64,000 nt of DNA from Opisthocomus hoazin (lineage: Eukaryota > Chordata > Aves > Opisthocomiformes > Opisthocomidae): positions 8,866,001 to 8,930,000 of the forward strand of contig NC_134428.1 of NCBI RefSeq assembly GCF_030867145.1, written 5' to 3'. Position numbers and translations under genes: made by a program. Positions 15,001 through 28,054 of the stretch are shown here, piece by piece. Every line of letters starts with the position of its first letter. Within the stretch, counting starts at the first letter, position 1. The notes beneath the pieces were generated by a model. The model did not search any database, was not told the origin of the DNA, and saw only the letters and a program-made list of their open reading frames with translations.

Positions 15001-18000
15001 ATGTTAAGAGATTGTGAGATGCTGAAATGCAACAAGTGGGGGACATATCTCTAGTTAGAGAAAATCCCACACATTACGTTTTCTCTTCCACCCTGACTTT
15101 TGCACAGAGATCACGTAGCTTCTTTCAGCCGTAAATTTTTAAACTTTTTGCAAAGGCAATATAGATTTGGTTCACAATGATTACACATATGGAAGTGCTA
15201 GTACGCTGGGAAGAGAAAAATGTGATGTGGGCGCGGTAGGACCTAGAAGCTGGTTAGGGTCCTGGCTGTGCTGCAGCACCTCTTTCCCTTCCACTTAGTG
15301 CATTTTCACAGATTTAAAGTGGTGGGAATAGTCGGGGCTGAGGTACAAACTCTGATGCGTTGAAGTGAATCCATGGTCCCAGCGCTGAAGCAGTGGGAGG
15401 GATGTTGGGATGAAAGCGGTTGGTAAAACCCTTCTTCTGTCTGTCCTGGCATATAAAGCAGACAGCTGGATCTTCACAAGTGATGGTACGAACACTTCAC
15501 AGACTTGGGAAAGAGTTGAAGCCTGTGCTTCAGTGAGACCCAGCTTGCTTTGGCTGCACCTAAGGTTCCCTTTCAAGACTTTCTTCAAAATCTCATAAAG
15601 GAAAAAACACCCGAATTTAAAACTCACATAGTGGAATGGAAGTACAAACTGAGTTATGACTTGGGAATGGCAGCCAAAACCTGAATAATCTGATTTGAGC
15701 TCTATTCGTGTGTAGAGGAGGGAAAAGGGATACAAAGAGTGTGGTATCTGCTTTCTGTCCTTTGTTTTTTCCCCTCCAGACATTCCCAGTCTGGATGTCG
15801 CTGTAAACTTTTAAAGGGAAAGAAGATGTGTTTCCACTTACAAACTTGGCATGCTCTTAATTAGGTGACTGGGGTTGGAGTACGTGCCCACAGCCTTCAC
15901 CAACTGATTAGAAGAGCATCAGGAGAAATAAAGCAATCCCAGTGCTGCGTTTGCCAAAGCAAAAAACCTCAAATTCCCAGGCAGTGAACTGAAAGTTGGT
16001 CTCTATTCAGAAAAGTTTTGAGGCTCATTTTCTGCCAGGGTCAGGGAAGAAGGGAAATATCACCTGTAATTTGTTTTGATTGTGTGTATTACTGCAGAGA
16101 GCTTGAAGGCGCTTCACGTGCACACATGCTGTGACTGCATGCTTATGTTCTATAAATGTTCCCGTGCCCCTAGCAGGTTAGGCTGGTGAAGACCTAAATA
16201 AGGGGATTTCTTCAATGCTAGCTATGCTCTGGCTAATTTATGTTGCTTTTTGCTATTTGTTGAGACCATCTCTGAAGAGTTAAATGTGCTATTCTTAGCT
16301 CTATCTGCTTGTTTCACCTCTGATGCAATGCAGTGCTGGAACTGCAATGCATTGTCAGTTTACATCACGTCACACCAGTAACAATTTTTAAATCGGCACA
16401 AGGTTACATGATGTGTTTTCCTTTCCTGTGGTTAGATGCCTACTAAGTAATCAGGGCTGCATGCTAACGACTCGAGTAGTTACAGATCATACCTTGACAA
16501 AGCAATTTGATCTGGACAGTATGTGGATAGCTTCTCAAACAGTTTTTGTGTAAACAACATAAATATAGCTGTGCACTGGAAATCTTCAACCCAGTTTTGA
16601 ATGTAGTTTCCATGCAGAAGCAAACTAAAATCGCTTGCTTATGCTGAGCATTAACTTTGGCAGGAGAGACTTTATTTTGCAAAACAATGCAGTTCACTAG
16701 AATCAACTATTGTACTTGGTGTTCTGTCCAACTGATACTCTGCAAATATTAGCACAGACTGGGGGAATTCTTCTACATAGTGCCTAAAATTTTGCTCTGT
16801 GAGCAAATGTGCCCCAATCATATGTTTGGTATCATTCTGGACTTGACTTTTTGGACTGTTGGGCAGAACCACAGAGAAATTTTTCCTTAGCTTGTGCAAC
16901 AGGAGCTATAGTGAGGTGTCCAACCAGGAAGCTTTATGGACTAGGGTCTTCCCGATCCAACTGAGCAAACTGCAGTACAGTTGCAGGACCTAGTCTGAGA
17001 CAGTTTCAAACACTTGGTTTGAGCACAATTTACGCTTTCAATACACCATTTCACTGCTGCCTGCAAAAGTGTAAGGAACTTGGAGACTGACATTCACACC
17101 ACATAGGAACAGAGGAGTTTTCACTGGATGGACTCAGTATCAGTGACTCTACAAGCAGCCTGAACAGCACACAGTTTTGACCAGCTTAGTCATTCTTCTG
17201 CTGCAGTTGGAAGGCATGGTAACTGCTGAAACAGCCGTTTTCATGTTCTAAGTTTACCTTTCCTATAGAGCAACGTGCAGCATGCAATGTGCTCATGCAG
17301 GACTGCTGAACTCTGGTGACATCCAGCAATTGTTAGGTAACTGCCATTCAAGACAATATGTGGAGTTGCTTTTTGTCCCCTTGAGTAGTTCTAATGTGCT
17401 TTGACTTGTACACCATCTTTCCATCCATTTTGGGGAGTGGATTATACCCAGCTGTTGCCTTTCCTTTTCTCAGAGGGAGGCTGAACACTGGGATGCTGTT
17501 CAGCTTGGTAAGAATAGTCATGGTGGAATTTTGGGATTTAGTCAGAGCTTTAACTATTTACAAGCCCTTGTGAATGAAGTAAACTATTCTGAGCATATGA
17601 CACTTCAAGAGGAGCATTTTATATGGTGACATATTTGATACTAGAAATAGACATGATTTCATATACTTGGATTAACAATTGCATACTCCAAAAGCGATAC
17701 ATATACAATCTGTTTCAGTCTGCATGTGCTTCTTGAAGATGAGGTGTGGTGGGCTCTTGGCATTCTGTAGTCACTAGAACACATCTTTGAGTGACAGTTC
17801 TCAGTGTGTTTACTGAGCTGCAGCAGGGCATGGTTTGTAGAGATATGGCTATATAGGCTGTATCTTGGGACAAGTGAACAACTGTCAGGTTGGACCTTAC
17901 TTTAAACGGTAAATCAGGTCCATAGCCCTCTTCTGCAGGAACATGCAAAAAATAATTTGAATATAAGAAATGTAAGGGAAACAGTAATTTTCTGCAGCAA

Positions 18001-21000
18001 TTCCGTTGGTGCAGTTTCTCAGTAAAATACGCACTGGGTTTATAGAGGATTAATCGCTCGCCCTTTAGTGAAGAAATTATCGACTACCCTTTTAGTCTTT
18101 CTTTTAGAAATTGAGTGCTTCATACTATACTGTTTATAAGTTCAGTTAGAATTTTAACTTAATGCTCCCTCCTGTCATAAGCTAGTGTCTTTTATGGATC
18201 TATATATAAAATCGAAGGTTCTGGATCTGTGCTGATTTGTCAGATCAAGTGTGTGTTTATTCTTCATGATTATAAAATTATCTGGAAAACACTCTGAATG
18301 AGAAAACACTGTTCACTTATACCTAGAAACTGAGCTTTATTCCTGCCCATGCTCTTCTCTTTCAGAAGTCTAAAAGTGCCTTAATTGATCATTTTGAGAG
18401 GAGGTTTAACTCAGCAGTTAATTGAACCTCAGGGAGCAAAATACACTTTTGTTTACAAAAGTGCTATTGTACCTGTGAAGGCATTGGACCTGCCACTGCT
18501 CCACTGCATTGAGTTAACAATTCGCAGACAAAGCATGTGATTAAATCAAGGTAAGAAGCAGATTATCTCAAAGCTTATAAGAAAGAAATATAAAATCTTA
18601 ACATGTTGAAAGTACTCAACCTTCATGGACCGATTATGGTTGGTTGGAGAAAAGAAAAATTACCAAAGTTATTCAGCAATCTTGCCTGAAGTGATGTGAT
18701 ATATTTACAATATAGACATTATACTGTGTGCATGAAAAGATGTATTTTGAATTACTAAATGTATAGCAGTATTGTATATGGATTATTTAGGTGATTTCTT
18801 AAGGAACCATAAGTCTCTGTCATTAAAAGGATAGCTGAGTGGTTTTTTTTTCTTCAGAATATGCCCCACTAAGATTCTTGGAGGGCATCTCTTCTGGGTC
18901 AAAATTGTATGTTGTTCTCGAAGTGAGGGGAGAAATGTTTTCTTGGCTACTTCCATATTCAATTGTACAGTAATTGTTGGTGTTCTGTATTGTTGTGTAT
19001 GTTGCTCTGTTTTGTGATTTTCAGACTGACTCCAGACTTTAAAAAAGGAGACGTAATAGAAGACAAATCTATCTCTTACCTTGACTTGGGAAGGTGACTT
19101 ATTGCACAGTGACAACCAGATGGTCTTCAGGTTTTCATTGCTTCTTTTAACTAATGGACTTGCTAATAAGATGTGCGGAGGAATCAGTGGAAGGTTGTAA
19201 TTTTTTTAATCTGAGGCTAAATTTGGTTATCCTTCTACAGATACACAGATGACAATGTTCACTTCATTGTAGAGTAGCTAAGATCTAAGAGCTAATAATC
19301 CTCTGAAGAACAAGAAAGCAGAGAGATAGTGCAGGCTTGAGGCACTGCTTCAGTGTGGCAGTGGTGACAGTGGTTTGAAGTTACAGTGCAAGATATTACT
19401 GAGAATGTTTATGACATTTCTGCATTTGTCTGGCATAATCTAAATAAACTGAAATTAAGTGGGGCAGCTGATGGTGGAGGGAACTGTGGAAGTGTATCAC
19501 TTGGAATTATTGGAGTGTTATTAAAAAGGTCATTTTGTTCAACTGGAGTAAAAATGAAGGCTGGAAAATGTGTGAAAACTAAACATGGAGTCTATTTTTC
19601 ATTTCATTTTTGAACCTTGAAGCGTTTGTCTAGGATGAACAGCTCTTACACCTACACTCAAGGATGAATATTGATAACTAGCAAAGATGAAAAGTCAATT
19701 GGTAAAAAATACAATGTTTAAAGTTTTTCAGACTTCCATCAAGGAGACCTTGGAACCATGAAATAAGTCTGTGATGGACTAGGACAACAGTGACATCAAT
19801 GAGGTCAAGCAGTTACCACTTTAATACTTGCATGGGAATGAATATAAACCCAATACGTTTTGATATCTCTTAAAGAATATAGCTGTTTTATATTAAGTAT
19901 CTTTAACTTGGGATACTGCTGAAGCACATGCTGTTTCTCCTGCAAGTACTTCCATATTCTGTGGATTTTGATATGTTTGTCTTTACATATCAAGTATGTA
20001 AAGATAAACACAACAGAAGGTAAATACAGATGGGGTAGCTCATGAACCCTTCCCAGTGTTCTGTACCTTGGAAGAGTGTAGTGTTTCCCACTTAGCAAGA
20101 AGGTCTAAGGAGAAAGTCTTATCTTTTTGGTTATCATCTTCCAGAATTTTAGCTTTCTGGCTAAAACCAAGAAAGCAAGAAACCTGTCTGATTTTTGCAG
20201 ACGAGAGATAAGATCTGGCAGGCTTAAACTAGAAAAATATTCTTGTTCCTACATACATCACAGTTATTTTGGAATATGTGTTATAGCAAGGACTGGTGGG
20301 AACAGAAATAATTGTGTGAAAGTAGATAGCATACAACTGTCTGCCAAGTGAGATTCCAGTTAATTGGCTCATAAAAATTAAGCGATTGTATATTAATTCC
20401 AGAAAGCAGGTGTGGGACCAATTTTTTCAATAGGCTGGTGAAATACCTTCAGATGGTTATGTTTGTCTAGATGATTCCGCATATGTAATTTTTGCTTAAA
20501 AAAACCCCCAAACCTGCCTGTATTTTAATGTGATTGAATATGTGCACAGTATGTAGATGGTCAGGTAAAACAAAATGGAGGGTATTTACAGTTCAAAAAT
20601 ATATACTTGAGCATATTATGAGTTCAAATAGAGGCTTAATACTTGTGTTGATGTGTCAGTGCTATTGTTCAGCAGATGGTATTTCAAAGAGTAGTTGAGC
20701 TCAATTTAAAGACTGAAAGTAATGTAAGCAAAGATTTAATGCATGTCCATTTATCTTGCTATAATGAGGTCATGATTGTGAAGTCATTCCAGTAAATCAT
20801 AGAAGGCTTCTTATTGGGCAAAAGTTACTTTTGTTCTCAGTTTCTGTATTTCTTAATGGCTATCATCCTAAAGTTTATCAGAAAGGATGCACCTATGTGT
20901 ATGTAAATTTAAAATGCATTTGGGTGTCTATGTTCAAATATGAAAACAATGAAACAGCACAAATCTTTGTGTGAGTGATTTACATCATTGAATGTGAACA

Positions 21001-24000
21001 GACCCGGAACCAGCTTGGAGAGATCAGATCGTAGCAGTATTGCAAGTAACGTCTGCAGTCAGCAGCATCTTCCCTGGTGTAACTGAGGCTCCCAAGTACA
21101 GCATTCACATAAATCTCAGCCTCTGAACTCGGCTGCCTTTTCAAAGCAACATAGAACTGTATGGCGTGACACCTGGAGAACGAGGAGCTTCCCATCGCCA
21201 GTCAAATGTTTAAAGCAATAGTGTGACCACTGAGGTTTAGAAGTAATGATGTATAAAAGCTAGAAATGAGCCTGTACAGTCCTTGACCTCTCTATGCAGA
21301 ATTCATACAGGAATGAATCATTTTCTTTTGTCCACTTAGGGCAAGAGAGGAGGAAAGCACAGGATTGTCAACAGTAACTTTTCTGGGAAAAGGCCTGTTT
21401 AAACCTGTAACTTTTGAAGGTGCAGAAACCACCACAAGCAAAAGCCATGTCTCCTCCTGAGGGTTAATTCTATATGAGTTACCCTGAAGGTAGGCAGGAG
21501 AGCAGACAGTTGCTGTATTTCTAGCAACCTGAAAAAAATTCCTTGAATCCTTCTGTCCAACTTGACCTCCTCTGCCATACAAAGCAGAAGCCCATTCTTT
21601 CAGGCTTAAGAGCTGCTGTCAGTCAGACAAAAGCTTAGCGGCAGGTGAAATACCACTTGCTTTTCTTGGGGAGAGATTCCAAAGCTATAGGAATAATTGA
21701 TTTGGATAGCGGTTCCTAGAAATGTGGTCATCTGGGTAAGCTAAGCCTGCATTTTAGATTGGAGACAAATGTGTTTTAATATGTTATTTTGTTTAAAGCC
21801 CCTTTGTCTTATTCGTTGTGCCCACCAGTGAGATTAAGTTTTGAAAATGCAGTAGAATGAAACTAATTAGATCTACTCATAATCACGGTTGGTGTAGAGA
21901 GCACTGCAGCCCAGAATCCTCCTTGGGCATGGAAAAGCAAGAGGCTTTTTTTCTACAGGAAGCAAGGAATGGCGTTACTTAGACTGGAGCAAGAGCAGAC
22001 TAAATGCAAAACCTAGAAGAACCACAACAGCTGCGCTTTAAAGAAAACTAATCTTCGAGTGGCTCCATAGCATTCCTGTATATGAACAAAAGCCACGTAA
22101 CATGTATGGCAGAAATAGGTAACAGAAGGCTCTGAGTCATCATGTGGAACTGTAATTGAAGTCCAAGGGGGATTTTTCTATCTTGGATCTATTCCTGCTG
22201 GCTCAGATGTCTCATAAGCCTTTAGCACCTAGGTTTAATAGAGCCAGTGCCTACAGTCGAGAAATGGGTTGAATGCAAGGAGCAAAATACTACTCATTTT
22301 AAAAATATCTTCCAGCTAGAGCTGAGGTAACTTTGTGCTGGTAAGAAGCTTCCATTGACCTTTACTAAATTTGATTTTCTGGATTTAGAAAAGTCTCAAC
22401 TCCCTAAGCAAAAAATTGCTTAGTGAAGCACTGAGAAGCAGATGCAGTGTAGGCATCTTGGCGCTTCCCACTCAGCACAGCTTTCTTTTAGCAAACAAGT
22501 ACCACCAATGAACAGTGTGCGAGAGGTCTCTGCTGTCTCTTACCAGTCATAAGTAGTAATTTTCATTGCGTTGAATCAAATTTTAAGTGAAATAATATTC
22601 CGTGAAAGTTTGTCTGACAAGTAATACTAATATTGGTGAGACTAGCAGGTGACCTGTCTTCAAGATTCGTAAGGTATTTTTCTGATTAACATTTTCAAAC
22701 CTGACAAGTCTGTCCAGCCCCTGGACTACCTAATACATGTGTACTTATTCAAGGGACTAGGCTTTAGAACCATGCGTTGTTTCCTCAAAAGATCAGAATG
22801 ATAGTAATCTCTGACTTAAAATAAATATTTGGTTAAACTTTTGAAAATATACATCAGCTATATAGATAGGGGCTTTTTTAGGTATATAAAATCTGCATAA
22901 ATGTAGACTGTCATGAATGTGGAGACACAGAGAGTGTTCCATGTGAGGCAAGAGCAAAGCTACTCCTATCATTATAAGCTTCAAGAATCTGAGCATCCTT
23001 TGGGTAGACTAATACAAGCTAGTAACTACTTGGCTAGGAGGCCCATCATGCTCTCCAGAAATAGATACAGAAAACAGATTTATATGGCTCAGGGGGCGAG
23101 TGAAAAGAAGACTTAAAATAGTATTTTAAAAATTTCTGATTCATGAAGGCTTGCCATTTTTACTGAATTCAGTGAGGATTAGGAGATCACATTTTGGCCC
23201 TAAATAAATGCTGGCAATTTTTGACTGCTCTTCTACTGTTCTAGGTATTAATGAACAAGCTGTACTGGCTATGAGTGGTCAGGTGTTTTCTTGGGTATTC
23301 CTACGAGGTTTTATTAGAAATATACTGGCTGATATTTCACAATTTCTGATTGGGGGGAGAGCAGGGAGGGAAGATGAGAAGCAGTCTTAAACTAGATACT
23401 TACACCTGATTCGATTCCCTGAAGGCCAGACCTTGTGCAGGCACTTGGACTGATGTTGTGGGATTGTTACTGACACAGTCTGCAAAGGACTGCATTGCTG
23501 TGACACAAATTTCTTTGTTAATAGAGCGGCTTTAATTAAAAAGGACAGAGTTCAAGATGAAATTCTGGCTTGAGCCTCAGAGTTAGATTTTACTAATTCA
23601 GTGATTTCCCAGAGAAAGAGCATTCCCCTTGGGAACTGCATAGCAGAGTTTGGAAATAAAGCTAAAGATGAATTTGATATGGGAAAATGGTTATAAAAGA
23701 GGCAAAGACACAATCTTAGTGAGTCTCAAAGAGCTCTGAATCAATTGGAGGTGAGGTGGGAAGGAGGAACTCTGGCTGAACTGTCCCTGGGGGGTTCCTT
23801 CCCTTCCAGGGGTTGTTTGCAGAGAAGCTGGAGTGCTGTAACAACCTCAAGCTCCATTCAGTGATGTTGCCTCCCTTTTTTCCGTGGCAGCCAGCTCATG
23901 TCCTTTGCAAAACGGAGAGTAGCTTAAGGCCATCATTTCATGCATGACTTCGTAAATTGTGCAAGAGAAGACACTGCCAAATGAGGAGCTAGGCCAGTTT

Positions 24001-26639
24001 TCAGTAAGAGGGCCATCTGTGACCGAATGTTTTAGTACCTTTGAAATCAAGTGAGTTCTTTCCCATTTTTGCTTTGAGTTCATTTAGCAGGTACGTAACT
24101 TTGCAGCCCCCCAAAAGGAAATTTATGTTACTGTAGTCTTGTTTGCTAGACATTAAGTTTTTGCTGAGTCAGCTAGTTTCATTTCAGACTTGATCCTGTG
24201 TGGTACTGAAAAATGACTTCACATCAACGTCGCTTTCAGTTCTTGCTGGAGAGTTTTCTCAGGGTAGGTGAAATTCAGATATTTGTGGCAGAGAAGATGC
24301 ATGGAAATATGTTGTTACTGGTTACAGCAATATTCCCTAAATGTAAGAGGACTTTACTGCTGGAACCAGAAACATTTTTATCGTTGAAATGAGTTCTAAG
24401 TAAGCCTGTCTCCCTCAACCTAGCCAGTTACCTGTAATCTCTTGTTACCGTGTTGTTTCACACAACATATGAAGTCTTATGTAATGGTGTTTCCATGTAG
24501 CAAGGATGGAGGAGTTCTGCAATTTGGTTTAGAGATCTCTTGAATCATGGCTTAAACTCTTTCAACAAAGACTACCTCTACTGAAAATAGAGTGGCAATA
24601 AGGTGGTATCTAATCTGTTGGAGTATTTCTCTTGGCTAACTCTGGTGTCATCGCATGAGAACAAATTCTTTTTACAAAGGGTGATTGTACTTACCTTAAC
24701 ACTGCTCTTTCTAAGAGCAAGAGGAAAACGATGGGAGTCGTTTTCTTGAATCTGGCTTTTAATTTAGCTGTCTAACATGTCTGAGGTACGCATTTTACAG
24801 CTGGTAAAGTAAAGCAAATGAGAGAAAGCAGCAGACAGACACAGTGTCACGACCAAGTCAGCGACAGAGCCCGAAGCCCGCCTCATGCCAGCCCTGTGCA
24901 CCCTACTGCCGCTCTTGCCTCCTCTGGAAATGTGTCCTGTACCCAGGCATCCGGCTGCTTATTGCTGTTGCCAAGATTACTCTGCAACAGGTAGTTTTCA
25001 GAAAATGGAAACCTTTCTGTAATTTAATGTGGCTTTGGAAGGGACTAAGGAGAAGGTTTCTGACCTTTAAACACAGGTTTAGGTAGCAGGCAGGAGGTAG
25101 GGAAACCCCAGCTGGAAAATATCCTCAGAAGCGCAGGATTCCAAACTTCTTAAAGTTATGTTGTAGCTTCTTTTAGATAAGTGCGCAGCTGTTTGTGTGG
25201 GGAGGGCAAGCACTTATGGATCAATCCATCTGCCTTTCAGAATAAATGTTCTCCATAAAAATACTAAATTTGTAACTTAATCTCCCAAGTGCAGGGATGT
25301 TAGTGTTTGTTACACCACTTTTGAAGTAAGTGTTCCTTTCTTACACACAAATTACACGGACAAGTTAAAGACACTTAAATGCAATTTTTGTTTTCTTGTT
25401 TCTGCTGAGTGAAGTTGATTTCGTACCATGTTTGCAGTTCTTTAATCTTAAACTGTGCAAATATACCTAGAAATGGACTATGGATGTCTGTTAAAATAGC
25501 AGTCTAATTTTGCAGTGTGCACTCCACTCTGTAGGCAGTAATCTGCATGGATTCGGCGACGCTTTTGGGAAGGCTGCATGTGTACTGCCAAGATTGGTCC
25601 CAATGCCTTTGGGCTAATGTTTAATAACATGTTTTATTTTAATTCTGTTTTGTAAATTAATTTGGACTAAGTTTTAATGTGGTATTTCACAAACTTTTGT
25701 AAGAGTAATTGAGGAAATGTGTTTGAAACAGTGCTAAAGTAAGTCTAAATTTAGATTAATGAAAATCATATAGCTGTTAAAAAACTTGGCTGTTTCTTGT
25801 ATTGGTCTTTCAAACCATTAAACTCAATGTGTTCTACACAGCACTTTGTATACTAAGCATTTTCCAAAGACACCACATCACTTTTAATATTTTAAATATA
25901 TGCTAATATTAGAGTCACATTTTTTTCACCATGGTGAATTTCACTTGCATTGGAGGATCTTGCATCCCGGGTTTTGCTGCCGTTTCAGTAAATCTGCGGA
26001 ATGATAACACTGAAATAACCCTTACAGGAGGATGGAGATGCAGCATCATCTCCAGTAACCGCGACAAACATCGCTGTAATATTTACAGGAGAGAAGTGTG
26101 CATCAAGGGTGAAATGCAAAGATGCATTAAAACATCCAGCTTCAAAAAATAAAAGGCCCAGCTGTAGCTGCATAATTGCTCTGCTTGGAAAGACTAATGC
26201 AACGTCTAAGGAAGCAATCTCTAAGTAAGTTAGGAGATGAGATCTTTCGAAGGAGAGAAAAAAAGACAGAGACCTATTGGGGAATTTTATGAAGAGACTG
26301 TCAGGACCAGTAAAGCTGGTGCTTTGTTAACGTGTATTTGGGAGCCAGTTCTGGGTATTCTGTGGTTTAACGTGGTGAAAAGCAAACTGCAGTGAGTGGG
26401 CACTGGGCGTTATCCAACCTGAACCTAGGGGTCTCCTCTGGCATCAGTGCCCGGTTGAGCGGGTCTGTCCAAACCCTGGCCTTACGCTGAAGTATTCAGC
26501 ATGGAAATACACCAGGTTGTAACGGACTGAGGGCAGGAGTGCACGTCACCTGTGTGGTAGTTTGCTGGTATATTCACTCGTGCCAAACCACACGGGCTGA
26601 GGCAGCTGGAGCCAGGGCGGTGGAAGAGAGGCAGCGGCA
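9088..26639. other. Upstream non-coding DNA, no gene seen
   Basis: About 17.5 kb with no recognisable exon on either strand. The longest open frame is 162 codons on the minus strand (15295-15783). Its predicted product has no family resemblance, and one open frame of that size is possible by chance in 64 kb. No second CpG island, tRNA or further clear interspersed repeat was seen. An A-run occurs near 12467-12481. A block at about 25925-26215 keeps several CpGs and homeodomain-like TAATNN words close to the promoter and is discussed as a candidate regulatory element. The most economical reading is the 5' flank of GRIN2A. Confidence 0.65.
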
Positions 26640-27008
26640 GAGCGGGCGAGGAGGTGCCATGGTGGTGGTGGTGGTGTGGGCAAGGAGGAAAGTGCTGCTC
26701 GATGGCGGTGTGGGTCCAACCCCAGGGCTGCGCTGCGTGAGTGGGAGGTGGAGAAGGGTCCGCAGTGCTTTGAAATGGGGCACGGAGCAGGGGGGGGTGC
26801 CCAGAAGGAGCCAGCTCCTGCAGAGCAGGGGTTTGGCTTCGGTCTGGAGCTGTTAGGGCCGCTCCGAGGGCGGCCCCGGCGCCGAGGGGAAGGGAGCCCT
26901 GCGGCCTCCCCGGCTACCGGCCCACCGCCCGCCGCCGAGCCCCGCTGCCTTCAGCCCCCCCCGGCTGCGTGCCTCTGACTCACTCGCTGGCGCCCGTGGG
27001 AGCAGAAC

Positions 27009-27026
27009 GGGGCGGAGGGGGCGGGG
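27009..27026 (+). promoter_or_regulatory. Tandem GC boxes (Sp1-type)
   Basis: GGGGCGG at 27009-27015 is followed at once by GGGGGCGGGG at 27017-27026. These are consensus-like GC boxes in the densest part of the island, about 550 bases upstream of the presumed exon 1 donor. Sp-family factors are known activators of CpG-island promoters, including rodent GRIN2A. Binding here is inference. Confidence 0.55.
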
Positions 27027-27104
27027 GGAGCCTCCAAAGTGGCCGCGGTCGCTCCGGCTTCGACAAGGCGCCCGTCAGCTTCGCCCCTGCGAGGGCGGCG
27101 GTGC

Positions 27105-27118
27105 GGGGGGGGGGGGGG
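27105..27118 (+). repeat. Homopolymer run of 14 G
   Basis: An uninterrupted run of 14 guanines sits in the promoter island, with flanking GGGCGGCGG. It has quadruplex potential on the plus strand. Its length is likely to be polymorphic and error-prone in sequencing. Confidence 0.95.
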
Positions 27119-27294
27119 CGCGGAGCCCGCAGCGGCGCGGAGCGGAGGCGGCCCCGGCGGGTGGATCCCGCCGCACCTCGGGCAGCCGCCGCTGCCGGTC
27201 CCCGCCGCCGCCGGGAGCCGAGGGGGGCCGGGGCTGCCGTCCTGGGCAGCGGCCGCAGCTGCTGTCTGGACAGAAGGGAGGCCGAAAGGGCGGC

Positions 27295-27309
27295 GGGGGT
27301 GGGGGGGGG
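27295..27309 (+). repeat. G-rich tract (G5-T-G9)
   Basis: Two guanine runs separated by one T lie immediately before the first upstream ATG (27318). If transcription starts upstream of this point, the tract is in the 5' UTR and could form an RNA quadruplex that slows scanning. If not, it is simply core promoter sequence. Confidence 0.9.
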
Positions 27310-27567
27310 TGTGTGAGATGCAGCCGCCGAAATGCCTTCTTCCAAAAGTACAGAGCGCGTCTCCGTTGCGATGGCTCTGCTCAAACTTGACCGTGCGGGA
27401 TTTGGAGCGGTAAAGGGCTGCCGGGCTGGTGTTTACTGCGGCGGGAACAAGTTGCGGGATGCAACCCGGACACTGAGGGACCTATTTTCCACTTCGCGGT
27501 TTGCAGAGGAACCTACTGAGATGACTTTGAGGATCTCAAAGCTGCAACTATGTGGAGGGAGGATGCG
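27310..27567 (+). other. GRIN2A: Putative untranslated exon 1 of GRIN2A (3' part)
   Basis: The segment ends in ATGCG followed by GTAAGC at 27568-27573, the best-looking 5' splice site in the island. Within the island, 27330-27567 is distinctly less GC-extreme than either flank, as expected for a transcribed, constrained exon. The left boundary is arbitrary because no transcription start can be identified; it could lie upstream of 27100. A second weaker donor-like word (GCG before GTAAAG, at 27410) could give a shorter form, and GTGAGT at 26737 could serve an alternative first exon. The exon would join either directly to 29778 or through the candidate exon at 28951. Inference from position and splice signals; not confirmed. 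Confidence 0.55.
27332..27567 (+). other. Upstream ORF in the GRIN2A 5' UTR
   Basis: An ATG at 27332 opens a frame that stays open for 78 codons plus two bases up to the exon 1 donor. In unspliced DNA a stop (TAA) follows across the donor at 27569-27571. After direct splicing to 29778 the frame would read CGG GGA TAA and stop at 29784, only 11 bases before the GRIN2A start codon. If the 28951 exon is included it would run on to TAA at 29036-29038. In-frame ATGs recur at 27371 and further on. A second, overlapping upstream frame starts at ATG 27318 and stops at 27413. The predicted peptide is basic and matches no family I know. Its likely role, if any, is to reduce initiation at the main start; translation control by the GRIN2A 5' UTR is known in rodents. 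Not claimed as a protein. Confidence 0.4.
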
Positions 27568-27573
27568 GTAAGC
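27568..27573 (+). other. Splice donor GTAAGC of putative exon 1
   Basis: GTAAGC follows GATGCG. It matches the donor consensus at the intron positions, with G at +5, and has G at the last exon base. It sits inside the CpG island upstream of the coding exon, the expected position for the first GRIN2A intron. Confidence 0.55.
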
Positions 27574-28054
27574 ATCGCCGCGGCGGCGGGCGGGGAGGCA
27601 GCGGGGCCCGGGGGGCGGCTGGGGTTGCGTGGGGAAGTGTCTTCATGCCTGCTTACGGGAAATAACGGAAACCCACGGCGATCCGAGCTGATCCCGGAGG
27701 GGTCTGCTGACGCCTGTCTCCCTGGGTTTGGTTATGCTGCACTCGGGGTGAATCCGCGCCGTTCCAGGAGCTGTGCCCCGCACCGGGTCAGCTGTTTGCC
27801 GGGTTCTGCTCGGTTCGGACCTGGCAGGAAAACTCCTGCCCTTGCTCGGGTGCTTTGGTTCGCTCCCAGCCGCTCTGCCCAGGCTGGGTGTCTCTCCCCG
27901 TAGGGCTTAAGCCCGGGCGCTGCTCTGGGAAGCAAAGGGGCGGCTGGGAGCACCCCCGGGATCCTCCCGCGCTGCGGGGGGGAGCATTGCCCGGACGGCT
28001 GCGGGCCACCGGCCCCGCTGTTCGCAGAGACCTCACGTTTATTTTTAAGGGAGC

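Noticed and set aside
15295..15783. 162-codon minus-strand open frame
   Set aside because: Longest frame outside the GC-rich region, but the product has no recognisable domain and no promoter or splice context. One such frame is plausible by chance in 64 kb.
26661..26676. GGT triplet repeat with an ATG in front (Met-Val-Val run)
   Set aside because: Only five units; a short simple repeat at the island edge with no coding support.
26947..26968. Possible REST/RE1 silencer (TTCAGCCCCCCCCGGCTG)
   Set aside because: Only the left half resembles RE1; the right half and the half-site spacing do not fit the consensus.
26976..26982. TGACTCA AP-1 motif in the promoter island
   Set aside because: A single 7-base match is expected several times by chance in a window this size, and there is no supporting cluster.
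26980..27413. Open frames of 115-134 codons on both strands around 27 kb
   Set aside because: Same GC-composition artefact. They are low complexity, include the G-run as poly-Gly and have no family resemblance.
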